DNA of 64,000 nt from the NCBI GenBank assembly GCA_030148165.1, contig JASBTZ010000007.1, positions 496,001-560,000 of the forward strand, written 5' to 3'. Each line of letters starts with the position of its first letter. The first letter of the stretch is position 1. The stretch is from Bacteroidota bacterium. GTDB taxonomy: Bacteria > Bacteroidota > Bacteroidia > Flavobacteriales_D > Crocinitomicaceae. The position numbers and the translations under genes are program-made. Of this stretch, positions 51,549 through 61,507 are shown one piece after another. The notes under the pieces are model-generated. The model did not search any database, was not told the DNA's origin, and saw only the letters and a program-made list of their open reading frames with translations.

Positions 51549-52340
51549 CTAATTATTGAGCATCTTTATAATCAATCCGATCGAGACCAGTAATAAAAGG
51601 ATACTGAAAAAGGCACGTAATAATTTTCCTGAGAACCTTTTCTGAAAAGCCGTTCCTATCCATACGCCTACCACTGTAATTCCAGTAATCGTCAATAATA
51701 GCCCCCAATCAATACCACCACTTTGCGTAATTTCTTTGTTAAAAGCATCTCCGATTAAAGCGACATACGATTGGATCGCAATAATAAACATGGATGTTCC
51801 TACGGCTCTTCGCATATCCAAGCCCATACGAAGTAAAATAGGTACAATGATAAAGCCTCCACCAGCACCAATAAAACCACTAAGTATTCCCGTAAGAATT
51901 CCGAATAGCATGACTACGGAAATAGATGTTCTCGCATCGGTAGCTTCGCGCTTAGAAATAAGTGTTCGAATAGCCGTATATATCATTACGGCTATCAGAA
52001 TTATTGTTATCGTTAAGTCTCGCGATAATTCCAGATCACTTACGGAGAACTGGATCGGAAACAGGGGCATAACCCAAAGCCGAATGCTGAAAGCCGTAAG
52101 CATACTAGGAATAACGAAAATGATCCCATTCTTAAAATCGACTTGATCTTTACTCAATCGCTGCAAAACACCAATGCTGGCTGCAACCGCTACCACAAAA
52201 AGTGAGTAGGTGGTTGAAAGAAACATCGTCTCCCCAAAAAAATGATGTACCAGAGGAACAGTTAAGATAGAGCCACCACCGCCTACGAGACCAAGTATGA
52301 TTCCAATTAGTAAGGCGATAAATATTCCGATATAATACAT
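51549..52340 (-). CDS. TauE/SafE (TSUP) family permease
   Basis: 263 residues with about eight membrane helices and the paired TSUP motifs LGLVGGGGSILTVPLVHHF near the N-terminus and GILSGFIGAGGGFIIVPILL in the middle. Members move sulfite, sulfonates or related anions. Different from the TauE protein at 21951, with longer loops. Ends 29 bases before the heme A synthase gene, in the same direction, so they may share a transcript. Substrate not determinable. Confidence 0.85.
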   Translation of the reverse strand: MYYIGIFIALLIGIILGLVGGGGSILTVPLVHHFFGETMFLSTTYSLFVVAVAASIGVLQRLSKDQVDFKNGIIFVIPSMLTAFSIRLWVMPLFPIQFSVSDLELSRDLTITIILIAVMIYTAIRTLISKREATDARTSISVVMLFGILTGILSGFIGAGGGFIIVPILLRMGLDMRRAVGTSMFIIAIQSYVALIGDAFNKEITQSGGIDWGLLLTITGITVVGVWIGTAFQKRFSGKLLRAFFSILLLLVSIGLIIKMLNN

Positions 52341-52369
52341 GCCCTACAAAGATAAGTGACTATTCCGCA

Positions 52370-53389
52370 TTAGTCCGTAACCTTCATTACACTTTTCAGA
52401 CGAAATAGCAGAAATGTCAGTATTCCGAAAATGATCGATGCAAATAACAAATGGGCTGTCTGAACGAGTCCGGGCATATCGACATAAGCTAACAGAATAC
52501 CTGAAATTAATTCAATGATCAACAGTACAAACACTGCACGAAGTAGTGGGTTTTTATCTGTTTTTTCATTCTTCCAGGCAATTATTGACAGCAGGATTAA
52601 CACCAACCAGGAGAAACTGCGATGGATATAAAAAGGCATTCCGAGTTCTGCAACCCATTGTTCACGAGTGTATCCTTGTAGAACCAAGTCGTCTATCGCT
52701 TCGCGTACTTGTGTCCCCAAAAACATCTGATAAAAAGTGATTCCGAAGCTTACCCAAATGAGTATCCGAATCCAGTTTTGGAGTGGTATACCTTCCTTAG
52801 AACGTGGACTGATTTGATAGATGATATAAAGCTGAATGCCAATAATGACCAGCGCCAGAAACATATGAACCGTAATAGTCCAGGGCACCAGATTAGATGC
52901 AACGACGATGGAACCAAACCAGGCTTGAATGCCCATCAACACCAGGTTAATGAATGCAGGAATCAGGATCTTCCGCCTTCTGAATTTGATCAACATCCAG
53001 ATAAAAGCAGCTAACAGTGCATTGCCCGACAAAAAGCCAACCAGTCGATTAGCATATTCGGTCCATGTTTTCCGCACATTGAATGCTTGTTCTAACGTCA
53101 ACGAAGGATCGTTTTCCAGCTCATAAGCAACTTCGTCGTATCCAATTGCACGAAGAAAGTCGCAGAACTTTACGATCTTCTTTTGACGCTTTTCCGCATA
53201 GATCTCCCGGTAATTCTCAGGGAGGTCTTCTGCTGAAGTCGGCGGGATCCATTCACCGAAACACTTCGGCCAGTCAGGACAACCCATTCCACTTCCCGTG
53301 ATACGAACAAAACTTCCGGCGATCACCACCATGTAAATAAGGACGAGGGCAATCCAATTCAATCGTATAAATCCACGCGAAAAATCCAT
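52370..53389 (-). CDS. ctaA: heme A synthase (CtaA/COX15)
   Basis: Oxidises the C8 methyl of heme O to make heme A for cytochrome oxidase. 339 residues, eight membrane helices. GSFVRITGSGMGCPDWPKCFG is the N-terminal loop typical of COX15/CtaA; conserved histidines appear in ITVHMFLALVIIG, IHRSFSWLVLI and QTAHLLFASIIFG, with EYANRLVGF (Glu and Arg) after TM1. Implies an aerobic aa3-type oxidase in this organism. Confidence 0.92.
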   Translation of the reverse strand: MDFSRGFIRLNWIALVLIYMVVIAGSFVRITGSGMGCPDWPKCFGEWIPPTSAEDLPENYREIYAEKRQKKIVKFCDFLRAIGYDEVAYELENDPSLTLEQAFNVRKTWTEYANRLVGFLSGNALLAAFIWMLIKFRRRKILIPAFINLVLMGIQAWFGSIVVASNLVPWTITVHMFLALVIIGIQLYIIYQISPRSKEGIPLQNWIRILIWVSFGITFYQMFLGTQVREAIDDLVLQGYTREQWVAELGMPFYIHRSFSWLVLILLSIIAWKNEKTDKNPLLRAVFVLLIIELISGILLAYVDMPGLVQTAHLLFASIIFGILTFLLFRLKSVMKVTD

Positions 53390-53425
53390 GAATCAAATGT
53401 AATCATTCGTATTTTTATTGATTCT

Positions 53426-54223
53426 ATGGGTGCTAAAAAGAAGGTGGCGATAATTGGAATGGGATGGCTCGGCAATCAGGTATTCAAAACTTTGATTTCC
53501 GCGGGCTATCATGTTCTTGCTACCAGGCGCTCAAATACGAGTGGAACTTCTATACAATACGACATTAAAAATGATGCGCTTCCAGAGCAACTTAAAGATG
53601 TTGATTTCGCTATTATCAGTATCCCTCCGTTTAGATCCGATGATCCGTTAGCATATGGTAGGGCTCTGGCGAATGCGGTTGTAGATTTGAATCGGGAATG
53701 TCGCATAATTTTTACAAGTTCGACAGGCGTATATCCATCCCAACCGGGCGAGTATAAAGAAGATTTTCTGTTTGATGACGAAGACAAGAATGAACTGTAT
53801 TTTGGGGAAGAAGCCCTTATATCAGCCGTGGGAAACCGATTAACCATTCTTCGTTTAGGAGGATTAATTGGAGTTGATCGCCATCCGATCAAGTACTTAA
53901 GCGGAAGGAAGATAGCTCAGGGAGGAAATGATCATGTTGCGCTAATTGACGGAAGAGATGTCAGTAATATCATATCGGAAATACTGGATGATCAAATTTT
54001 CGGGGAGATTTATAATATCACCTATCCAATCGAATTATCGAAGCGAAATTATTACGCTCAAATAGCTTCAAAAAAAGCTGTTGAACCACCACTGTATCGA
54101 GAAGAGGAAACAGACCCAAGAATCGTTAATAATTACAAGGCTGAATCAAGATTTAGACATTTATTCATGCATGATCTTTTTGGAGGAGTCAACCTTTCTC
54201 AAACAAAATCGTTAAACAGTTGA
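53426..54223 (+). CDS. NAD(P)-binding epimerase/dehydratase-like protein
   Basis: 265 residues with an extended-SDR fold: Rossmann motif IIGMGWLGNQVF at 9-20, then DFAIISIPPF, FTSSTGVYP (active-site Ser, here without the usual YxxxK but with a later LYFGEEAL), LRLGGLIGVDRHPIKYLSG and DGRDVSNII. Similar to YeeZ-like nucleoside-sugar epimerase relatives. Catalytic competence is uncertain because the Tyr-Lys pair is not obvious. Cytosolic. Divergent from ctaA. Confidence 0.8.
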   Translation: MGAKKKVAIIGMGWLGNQVFKTLISAGYHVLATRRSNTSGTSIQYDIKNDALPEQLKDVDFAIISIPPFRSDDPLAYGRALANAVVDLNRECRIIFTSSTGVYPSQPGEYKEDFLFDDEDKNELYFGEEALISAVGNRLTILRLGGLIGVDRHPIKYLSGRKIAQGGNDHVALIDGRDVSNIISEILDDQIFGEIYNITYPIELSKRNYYAQIASKKAVEPPLYREEETDPRIVNNYKAESRFRHLFMHDLFGGVNLSQTKSLNS

Positions 54224-54277
54224 GAATGATTAATTTTATGGAACGACATTTGCTATGAAAATGCGTCTTATTGATAA

Positions 54278-56953
54278 ATGAGATATCTACTGACCATATT
54301 ACTGTTTATGAATCTGCTTTCGCTGAAGGCTTCTCACATTGTGGGTGGAGATATTTATTACGATTATCTCGGTAATAACAACTATCAGTTTAACATCTCG
54401 TTATATCGCGATTGTCTTTCTACGGGAGCGCAATTTGATAATCCACTGTACATGGCAATCTATACATCTTCCGGACAGTTGGTTCAAAATGTTCAGATAC
54501 CATTTCCCGGAAGTACAACCTTGCCGGTTACCTTTAATAACCCATGCGTAAATCCACCGACCAATATTTGTACGGAGGTAGCGACATATACAACGGTAGT
54601 TAATTTACCGCCCATTCCAGGTGGCTACGACATTACCTATCAACGATGTTGCAGAGGACCTAACATCAACAATCTGATTCAACCGGACAATACGGGAATT
54701 ACACTAACAACACATGTACCGGGTTCAGACACGGGAGCAAATGTTAATAGCAGTGCTCGATTTACAAACTACCCACCTTTGTTATTATGTAACAATGAAG
54801 ACCTGATCTTCGATCACAGCGCTACCGATCCGGATGGAGATCAGTTAGTATATTCATTGGTTACTCCTCTAGCCGGAGCATCCAGCGTGAACCCACAGCC
54901 TATTCCTGCTCCTCCTCCTAACTATCCGCTAGTGAATTGGGATGCAGGGTTTAATGCAGCAAACCCTTTGGGTCCTGGTGCAACGATAAGTATTGATCCA
55001 AATACAGGTCTGCTGACGGCATCGCCAAATCTTTTAGGCCGATTTGTTGTGGGAATTAGAGTACAGGAATATAGAAATGGTGTTCTGATCAATAGTTCAA
55101 TCCGCGACTTTATCTTCCGTGTATTTAACTGCAACGTTGATTTGCAAGCTATTTTACCGGATCAGGAAGATCTTTCATCCTTTGTATCGTATTGTCAGGG
55201 TCTGACCGTAGATTTCGAAAACAATTCGATTAACAATACGAGCTTACCACTGAATTACGAATGGGATTTTGGTGATCCGACAACAACTAATGATATCAGT
55301 ACAGCATTTGAACCTAGCTATACTTATCCGGCACCTGGTCAGTACGTCGTAATGCTTGTTGTTAACCCGGGAATGCCATGCAGTGATACGGCTTACATGG
55401 ATGTTATCGTGAATGAAACCCTGCTGATCGAATACACTTCACAAGATTCTCTCTGCATTTTTGATAATTCATTTGATTTTGTCGCCACCTCGACGACACC
55501 GGGCGTGACGTATGAATGGGATTTTGGTCCGAATGGAAGCCCCACTTCCGGTACCGGTTCAACTGTGAACGGAGTTACTTTTAACACGACAGGGTTTATT
55601 GAAGTCACGCTCACCGGAAGTATTCCTTCCTGTGAAGCTGAGTATGTAGATTCGATCTATATCTTCCCGGAACCTGTTGCAGATATCATATTGCCAGCTA
55701 ATATTGAGTGTCTTGGATATACAATAGAATTCGGAAACAACTCACAGAACAGTACCATTTACGAATGGGATTTTGGTGACGGCAACACTTCTACTGTCGA
55801 AGAGCCAACCAATACTTATCCGGGACCCGGAAATTATACGGTGACGCTTGTGGCTGGATCAACACCTGTATGTAAGGATACGACGACAGAAACTATTCAA
55901 ATTAACGAACCGATCATTATCGATTTTACCTCACAGGATTCACTGTGCGAATCGAATGCGGTATTTGATTTTGACGGAACGGTTTCGGGACCTCCGAATA
56001 CGGTTTACACGTACAACTTCGGGCCAAATGGTACACCGCAGACGTCGAACAATGTGGATGAATTTGGAGTGACATTTGACACGACAGGATATATTCCAAT
56101 TACGCTGACTGGTACAGACGGAATTTGTACAGAAATCGTAACCCACGGCATCTATATTTACAAAGAACCTACGATTGATTTCTCGTTAGAACCGGGATTA
56201 CAATGCGTTCCATTTGAAGCACATTTTATTGATGAAAGCTGGGCCGAAACGACCATTTTCTACAATTGGGATTTTGGTGACGGAGGTACTTCTACCGACC
56301 CGAATCCGATCCACTTGTATACGGATACCGGTGCGTATGCTGTTACCTTGACCATAGAAACGATCGATGGATGTCCTGCAGTATTATCATTGACGCAATC
56401 CGACTTGGTACATGTTCGACCGATTCCTGAGGCAGGATTCAGTTTGTCTACTGATTACACGGATATTTGTCATTCTTCTATTGTATTTACAGATGAATCT
56501 GTTGGAGGATATGAGTATTTCTACTGGTTTGATGACAGCACGGCTTTCAGTGAATTGCAGAATCCACCGCATTTATACTTGTATGATGGTCATCACTACC
56601 CGATGCAGATTGTAACGAATGAATGGGGATGTAAGGATACAGCCTATAGCAAACTTTACATCGAGCCTTATACGTTTTATGCACCGAATGCATTTACCCC
56701 GGATAAGGACGAATTTAATAATGATTGGAAACCAATCGCCTACCTGGGTACGGAAGAATATCATCTAAAAATCTATAACAGATGGGGTCAGATTATTTGG
56801 GAATCATTCGACCTGAATGTTGGCTGGGATGGTATAATTGGCAATGGAAGAATGGCCGAAGATGGCACCTATATTTACAAGATTGAATTAGAGTCCTGCG
56901 AACCAATTGGACCTGAGAAAATCTACACAGGTCACATAGTCCTGATAAGATAG
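54278..56953 (+). CDS. PKD-domain surface protein with T9SS type B (gliding-motility-type) C-terminus
   Basis: 891 residues, signal peptide 1-19 (LLSLKAS), directly followed by HIVGGDIYYDYLGNNNYQF, a start shared by many large Bacteroidota surface proteins. After an N-terminal region with a cadherin-like SATDPDGDQLVYSL segment, PKD modules with YEWDFGDP, YEWDFGPNG, YEWDFGDGNTST and YNWDFGDGGTST occupy about 320-790. The end FYAPNAFTPDKDEFNNDW and IYNRWGQIIWESFDL is the CHU_C/type B sorting domain. Surface exposed, ligand unknown. Confidence 0.9.
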   Translation: MRYLLTILLFMNLLSLKASHIVGGDIYYDYLGNNNYQFNISLYRDCLSTGAQFDNPLYMAIYTSSGQLVQNVQIPFPGSTTLPVTFNNPCVNPPTNICTEVATYTTVVNLPPIPGGYDITYQRCCRGPNINNLIQPDNTGITLTTHVPGSDTGANVNSSARFTNYPPLLLCNNEDLIFDHSATDPDGDQLVYSLVTPLAGASSVNPQPIPAPPPNYPLVNWDAGFNAANPLGPGATISIDPNTGLLTASPNLLGRFVVGIRVQEYRNGVLINSSIRDFIFRVFNCNVDLQAILPDQEDLSSFVSYCQGLTVDFENNSINNTSLPLNYEWDFGDPTTTNDISTAFEPSYTYPAPGQYVVMLVVNPGMPCSDTAYMDVIVNETLLIEYTSQDSLCIFDNSFDFVATSTTPGVTYEWDFGPNGSPTSGTGSTVNGVTFNTTGFIEVTLTGSIPSCEAEYVDSIYIFPEPVADIILPANIECLGYTIEFGNNSQNSTIYEWDFGDGNTSTVEEPTNTYPGPGNYTVTLVAGSTPVCKDTTTETIQINEPIIIDFTSQDSLCESNAVFDFDGTVSGPPNTVYTYNFGPNGTPQTSNNVDEFGVTFDTTGYIPITLTGTDGICTEIVTHGIYIYKEPTIDFSLEPGLQCVPFEAHFIDESWAETTIFYNWDFGDGGTSTDPNPIHLYTDTGAYAVTLTIETIDGCPAVLSLTQSDLVHVRPIPEAGFSLSTDYTDICHSSIVFTDESVGGYEYFYWFDDSTAFSELQNPPHLYLYDGHHYPMQIVTNEWGCKDTAYSKLYIEPYTFYAPNAFTPDKDEFNNDWKPIAYLGTEEYHLKIYNRWGQIIWESFDLNVGWDGIIGNGRMAEDGTYIYKIELESCEPIGPEKIYTGHIVLIR

Positions 56954-56963
56954 CACAACATAC

Positions 56964-56994
56964 TTTCGGTGCTATTCAATTACTCTTATATTTG
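56964..56994 (+). promoter_or_regulatory. Bacteroidota-type promoter for the TPR-phosphatase gene
   Basis: TTTC (56964-56967), 19 bases, then TATATTTG (56987-56994), close to the TTTG-N19-TAnnTTTG consensus of the Bacteroidota housekeeping sigma factor. Transcription would start near 57001, just before ATG 57010. Confidence 0.7.
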
Positions 56995-57009
56995 TTACAA
57001 GTACTTATA

Positions 57010-59163
57010 ATGAAAGGCTTCATCAGCTTCATATTCATTATGTCCGTGTCTTTGCTGTACGGACAGCTGAACCCTCAATTGAAAAATCTTGGGGCGTATA
57101 AGGCGTATTATGCAATAGGTGATAGTGTCGTTGTGAATCAGGTCAATCGGATTGCGCTCGATTCGGCTTATACCAATGCTGAAAAATCACAGAAGTTTCT
57201 TTGGAAGAGTATCGAGATATCCAAAAAGATTGAATATCCCTATGGTAATGTGGAAGCTTATTTGGCATTGTCAAGCACCAAGGTATACCTGAATGAAATA
57301 GACTCGGCCATGTATTACGCTAACGAGGCGGTTGAACTGGCGAATAAAATGAACGACAAGATCCTGATGGCAAGGGCGAGAGGTCGAAAAGCTGGCACGT
57401 ACTATTCCAAAGGAAAATACGACAAAGCCAGTGAGGAGTATTTCGAATCAATCAAGATAGCCGAGCAGGTTCATGAGCGTTTTGCCATAGGTAGTTATCT
57501 TGGTATTGGACAGGTTTACCGGAAAACAGGTAACAAAGAGAAAGCTGAAGAGTATGCGTTGAGGTCTTTAAGGCTAGCTGAAAAGTATAAGGACACTTCC
57601 GCAATGATGTCTGCTAATAACCTGATGGGGATCATCAGCAAGAATAATAAGAAAATAGACGAAGCTCTGTCCTACTACGAAGATGGCTTGAAGCTGGCGA
57701 GGGAGTCTAAGAATGACAAATTCCTTTCGCAGATCCTGTATAATATGTCCAACATTTATTTCAGACAAAAAAAGGACTACGACAAAGGATTTGAGTTGTT
57801 CAATGAATCCATAGACATCAGTAGAAATAATGGAAATTTCAGATCGATTGCGGTAGGCTTTCATGCCCTGGCAAATACGTATTACGATCTTAAGGAGTAC
57901 GAGAAAGCTTTGTCCGCAGCAGATACTGCTTTGTATTATGCTGAAAAAAACAACAACCTTGATCTGATTATTGAATCTTACGCAACCTTAGCACAAATCA
58001 GTTACTCGATGGGAGAGAAGGATGACGGGTTTAATTACCTGGCCTACGCATATATTTATAAGGATAGCCTTAATCTGTCAAAAATCAATAATGCCATTGC
58101 TGACTCGGAGAGTCAATACGAATACGAAAAGAAGGAATTAAAAGCGCAGATGGCTCGCGATCAGCAAAAGCGGATCAACGAAGAAAAACTTTGGTGGCGG
58201 GATCTATTGTTGTGGATTTCCGGAATTGTTTTGGTCATCGTTTGCGTGGGTATTTATATGCTTTTCAAGAGCAATAAGCAGATTACGCTGAAGAATGTAA
58301 CGGTTGAAAGACAGAAGGAAGAAATTTCGAATCAGCACCAGGAAATCAGAGATAGTATCGAATATGCGAAACGAATTCAAAGTGCTTTAATCGGTAATGC
58401 GCGGGAATGGAGAAAGCTCAGTGAGGAAATAGCCATATACTTTAATCCAAGGGATGTAGTAAGTGGTGATTTCTATTGGGTATACACCAATATGGAATCC
58501 AATCTCTCTATCTGGGCAGTTGGTGATTGTACTGGACACGGTGTTCCAGGAGCATTCATGAGTATGTTGGGCGTTGGTCTCTTAAATGATATCGTGATCG
58601 ATAACGGTACAACAGATCCCGGAGAAATACTTGATACACTCAGAACAAAGATCATTGCTTCACTTGAAACGGAACAGGAAGATTCATCCAATGATGGAAT
58701 GGATATGGGAATTTGTGTTTGGAATAGAAACACGAATGAATTAAGTTTCGCAGGAGCGAACAATGGTTTATGGCTGATCAGGGAAAGCTCGAAATTGGAT
58801 GAGAAAATATTCAAAAGTATTCTCAAGGATGAAAATTCAGATCTGGCGCTGGCAGAATTAGCTCCGGACAAGATGCCGATAGGTCATTATTTCAAAGTTC
58901 CACCACCATTCAATACCAAAAAGATCAAGTTGGAGGATGGAGACAATATCATACTTTACACGGATGGTTATGCAGATCAGTTTGGAGGACCAGACGATAA
59001 GAAGTTTAAATACAAACAACTTAAGGAGTTATTGCTTGATCTAAGCTCAAAACCATTTAGCTTACATGAAGCGGAATTGGGAAGAGTGTTTGATGAATGG
59101 ATGGGTGAGAATAGCCAAACAGATGATGTTTGTCTGGTTTCAATGAAGGTACGTTTTGGTTAA
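57010..59163 (+). CDS. TPR protein with SpoIIE-type (PP2C) serine phosphatase domain
   Basis: About 717 residues from ATG 57010; a TTG at 56992 lies inside the -7 box and cannot be the start. Signal peptide ending LLYGQ. TPR units from about 30 to 360 (YYANEAVELANKM, AEEYALRSLRLAEKY, ALSYYEDGLKLARES), a membrane helix at about 402-420 (LLLWISGIVLVIVCVGIYML), a coiled coil, then the phosphatase: DVVSGDFYWVY, VGDCTGHGVPGAFMSMLGV, LYTDGYADQFGG and TDDVCLVSMKV with the metal-binding Asp residues. TPRs face the periplasm and the phosphatase the cytosol, suggesting signal transduction to a partner-switching or stress regulator. Confidence 0.9.
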   Translation: MKGFISFIFIMSVSLLYGQLNPQLKNLGAYKAYYAIGDSVVVNQVNRIALDSAYTNAEKSQKFLWKSIEISKKIEYPYGNVEAYLALSSTKVYLNEIDSAMYYANEAVELANKMNDKILMARARGRKAGTYYSKGKYDKASEEYFESIKIAEQVHERFAIGSYLGIGQVYRKTGNKEKAEEYALRSLRLAEKYKDTSAMMSANNLMGIISKNNKKIDEALSYYEDGLKLARESKNDKFLSQILYNMSNIYFRQKKDYDKGFELFNESIDISRNNGNFRSIAVGFHALANTYYDLKEYEKALSAADTALYYAEKNNNLDLIIESYATLAQISYSMGEKDDGFNYLAYAYIYKDSLNLSKINNAIADSESQYEYEKKELKAQMARDQQKRINEEKLWWRDLLLWISGIVLVIVCVGIYMLFKSNKQITLKNVTVERQKEEISNQHQEIRDSIEYAKRIQSALIGNAREWRKLSEEIAIYFNPRDVVSGDFYWVYTNMESNLSIWAVGDCTGHGVPGAFMSMLGVGLLNDIVIDNGTTDPGEILDTLRTKIIASLETEQEDSSNDGMDMGICVWNRNTNELSFAGANNGLWLIRESSKLDEKIFKSILKDENSDLALAELAPDKMPIGHYFKVPPPFNTKKIKLEDGDNIILYTDGYADQFGGPDDKKFKYKQLKELLLDLSSKPFSLHEAELGRVFDEWMGENSQTDDVCLVSMKVRFG

Positions 59164-59193
59164 TGTACTACAATTATTCAATCGTAAGAAATA

Positions 59194-60213
59194 GTGAGTT
59201 TTAAAGACCAAAGGAATATTATATCCCATCTAAATGCTTATCGTTTGTGGAATATCATGCGATTAAGAAGTTCCTATGTCTTTTCAAAATCAACCAAACG
59301 AAACAAGCACAAAGGACTCCCGTTCTCACTGAGCATAGAGCCGACAACAGCGTGCAATCTTGGGTGTCCGGAATGTCCAAGTGGTCTAAAGCAATTTACC
59401 AGACCCACTGGTAAACTCGATCTTAGCCTGCACGAAACAATGCTGGATCAGGTTAAAAAATCCGTTTTTTACATCAATTACTATTTTCAGGGAGAACCAT
59501 TCTTACATCCTGATTTCCTGGAACTCATTAAAGCGGCGAAAAAGAGAAAGATCTATACCGCAACTTCTTCAAACGTTCATTTTATAGATAAGGCGAAGGC
59601 AGAGGAGATCGTTCGTTCAGGGCTTGATCGATTGATCATTTCCATTGATGGTCTGACCCAGGAGACATATGAACAGTATAGAGTTCACGGAGAATTGAAT
59701 AAGGTTCTTCAGGGAACCGAACACCTTGTCGCTGCCAAGAAAAAGCTGGCATCCCGAACACCCCATTTGATTTTCCAGTTTCTAGCTGTTAAACCGAATG
59801 AACACGAGATTCCGCAAGTATTCAAACTGGGAAAGGAGATGGGAGTAGATGAAGTACGCATTAAAACCGCTCAGCTTTACGACTATAAAAATGGGAATCC
59901 ATTGATGCCGGATAACGAAACTTTTGCTCGTTACAAAGAGAACCCGGATGGAACGTATCGGCTTAAATACAAAACTGGAAATAGATGTTGGAGAATGTGG
60001 TCATCATCTGTCTTAACCTGGGATGGTAAAGTAGTTCCTTGTTGCTTTGATAAAGACGCGAAGCACGTACTGGGTGAACTAACAAAGGAAACAACCTTCG
60101 ATGAAATATGGAATAGTGAGCGTTACCAGGCTTTCAGACAAGCTATACTGAAGAATAGAAATGCCATAGATATTTGCAAGAACTGCTCAGAAGGAGCAAA
60201 AGTATGGGCATAA
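59194..60213 (+). CDS. radical SAM protein with SPASM domain
   Basis: 339 residues from GTG 59194. CNLGCPECPSG near residue 54 is the CxxxCxxC cluster motif for SAM cleavage; YYFQGEPFLHPDF is the SAM-contacting segment. The C-terminal SPASM region has CWRMWSSSVLTWDGKVVPCC and CKNCSEG for extra Fe-S clusters. Such enzymes modify peptides or act as carbohydrate/nucleoside dehydrogenases. No precursor peptide is obvious nearby, so the substrate is unknown. 30 bases after the phosphatase gene. Confidence 0.87.
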   Translation: MSFKDQRNIISHLNAYRLWNIMRLRSSYVFSKSTKRNKHKGLPFSLSIEPTTACNLGCPECPSGLKQFTRPTGKLDLSLHETMLDQVKKSVFYINYYFQGEPFLHPDFLELIKAAKKRKIYTATSSNVHFIDKAKAEEIVRSGLDRLIISIDGLTQETYEQYRVHGELNKVLQGTEHLVAAKKKLASRTPHLIFQFLAVKPNEHEIPQVFKLGKEMGVDEVRIKTAQLYDYKNGNPLMPDNETFARYKENPDGTYRLKYKTGNRCWRMWSSSVLTWDGKVVPCCFDKDAKHVLGELTKETTFDEIWNSERYQAFRQAILKNRNAIDICKNCSEGAKVWA

Positions 60214-60268
60214 ATATTTAAATCCTCCTTTTAGACATCATTTCGTATTTTTACCTAAACATCTAACC

Positions 60269-61441
60269 ATGAAAAACCTATTTAATCTATTCAGCATTTT
60301 TATTATTAGTTCATCCTTTGCTCAATCGTATGATGTTAATGGTAATGGAATCAAATTGATAAATGAAATTGCCCCAACTGGAGGTACCATTACTCACGGA
60401 GAAGGTAAAGTACTAGATTCAATACGAGAATTAAGCGAAATAAATGCAATAGATACATCGGATGCATATCCATACATTAGTGAGGACGGTCTTAGGCTCT
60501 ATTATACGAATGGTTCTGGAGGACCGGATAATAACATTTATGTCGCTACTAGATCAGACATTCAATCACCATTTACCAACATGCAATTATTGAGTCTGTT
60601 TCTGCCTGGAGGATCATTTAGTTCATGGCTGACCAATGATGAATTGGAGCTATTTTATTTTTATTCTTCTAATCTATATCATTCTAGTAGGGTATCAATA
60701 ATGGATCAGTTTCCGGTTGGAACTCAGGTGAATCTTCAAGGTGCAAGTCCAAGTTTCAGAAGTGGGCCATCACTAACTCAGGATCTATCTCAATTATATC
60801 TTTATCGACCGTCAATGATTGAGATATACACAGAGACAAGTCCGGATAATTATATGTTTTCTGACTCTATTGTCTTGCCGGTTGGTTGGGAGTCAAATCC
60901 TGGTCAAATCAGCAAAGATGGTCTTTCATTTTATTGTAGTTTGAGAGAAGTGGACAGTACTTATTTATGGAAATTTTCAAGAGCGTCCTTAAATGACCCT
61001 TTTAGCAATCCCGTCATGATGGATCAATCAGTTAACTTACCTTTTAAATATAATACACAACCGTCTGTGAGCGCAAACGGTGACATGCTGGTTTGGGCAA
61101 GAAGTGATGCAAACTTGTGGAATGAAAATCAATTATACATAGCTCAGGACAAAAGTTTATCCATAATTGAGTTGACGAATTTGACTTCAGACCCAATCGT
61201 ATTTCCAAATCCATTTGATTCAGATTTTAAAGTGACTTTTGAGTTGAAAAATAATCAATTGATAGGTTTCAATTTGCTGGATGCAACGGGTAGAGTTTGT
61301 TATTCTGAGACTAGTTATTTCAAATCGGGAAGTATTACTAAAGAGATCTCTTTGTCTGACTTTGAAGCGGGAATTTATACGCTGATGATCTCCACATCGA
61401 ATGATGTTAGATCAGTGAAGTTGGTGAAATCTGCTAATTGA
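60269..61441 (+). CDS. secreted PD40-type propeller protein with T9SS type A signal
   Basis: 390 residues. Signal peptide 1-19 (IIISSSFAQS). Repeated SEDGLRLYYTNG, SWLTNDELELFYF, TQDLSQLYLYRP, SKDGLSFYCS and SANGDMLVWAR units are PD40/WD40-like beta-propeller blades. The final 75 residues (VFPNPFDSDFKVTF ... AGIYTLMIS) form a type A sorting domain. Expected to be exported. Function unknown. Transcribed alone. Confidence 0.85.
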   Translation: MKNLFNLFSIFIISSSFAQSYDVNGNGIKLINEIAPTGGTITHGEGKVLDSIRELSEINAIDTSDAYPYISEDGLRLYYTNGSGGPDNNIYVATRSDIQSPFTNMQLLSLFLPGGSFSSWLTNDELELFYFYSSNLYHSSRVSIMDQFPVGTQVNLQGASPSFRSGPSLTQDLSQLYLYRPSMIEIYTETSPDNYMFSDSIVLPVGWESNPGQISKDGLSFYCSLREVDSTYLWKFSRASLNDPFSNPVMMDQSVNLPFKYNTQPSVSANGDMLVWARSDANLWNENQLYIAQDKSLSIIELTNLTSDPIVFPNPFDSDFKVTFELKNNQLIGFNLLDATGRVCYSETSYFKSGSITKEISLSDFEAGIYTLMISTSNDVRSVKLVKSAN

Positions 61442-61460
61442 TTCGGAAATTTAATGACAT

Positions 61461-61489
61461 AAAAAAATCGCCCTCAACGGAAGGCGATC
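61461..61489 (-). terminator. terminator downstream of the 51-residue membrane protein
   Basis: On the - strand ATCGCC...GGGCGAT stem followed by seven T. Lies between the two convergent genes ending at 61441 and 61508. Confidence 0.7.
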
Positions 61490-61507
61490 ATTTAATATTT
61501 TTTCGAG

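Noticed and set aside
30000-52000. Integron integrase or other recombinase/transposase in the island
   Set aside because: All sizeable frames were read; none shows the RHRY pattern of tyrosine recombinases, the serine-recombinase motif or a DDE transposase. The arrays are therefore integrase-less within this window.
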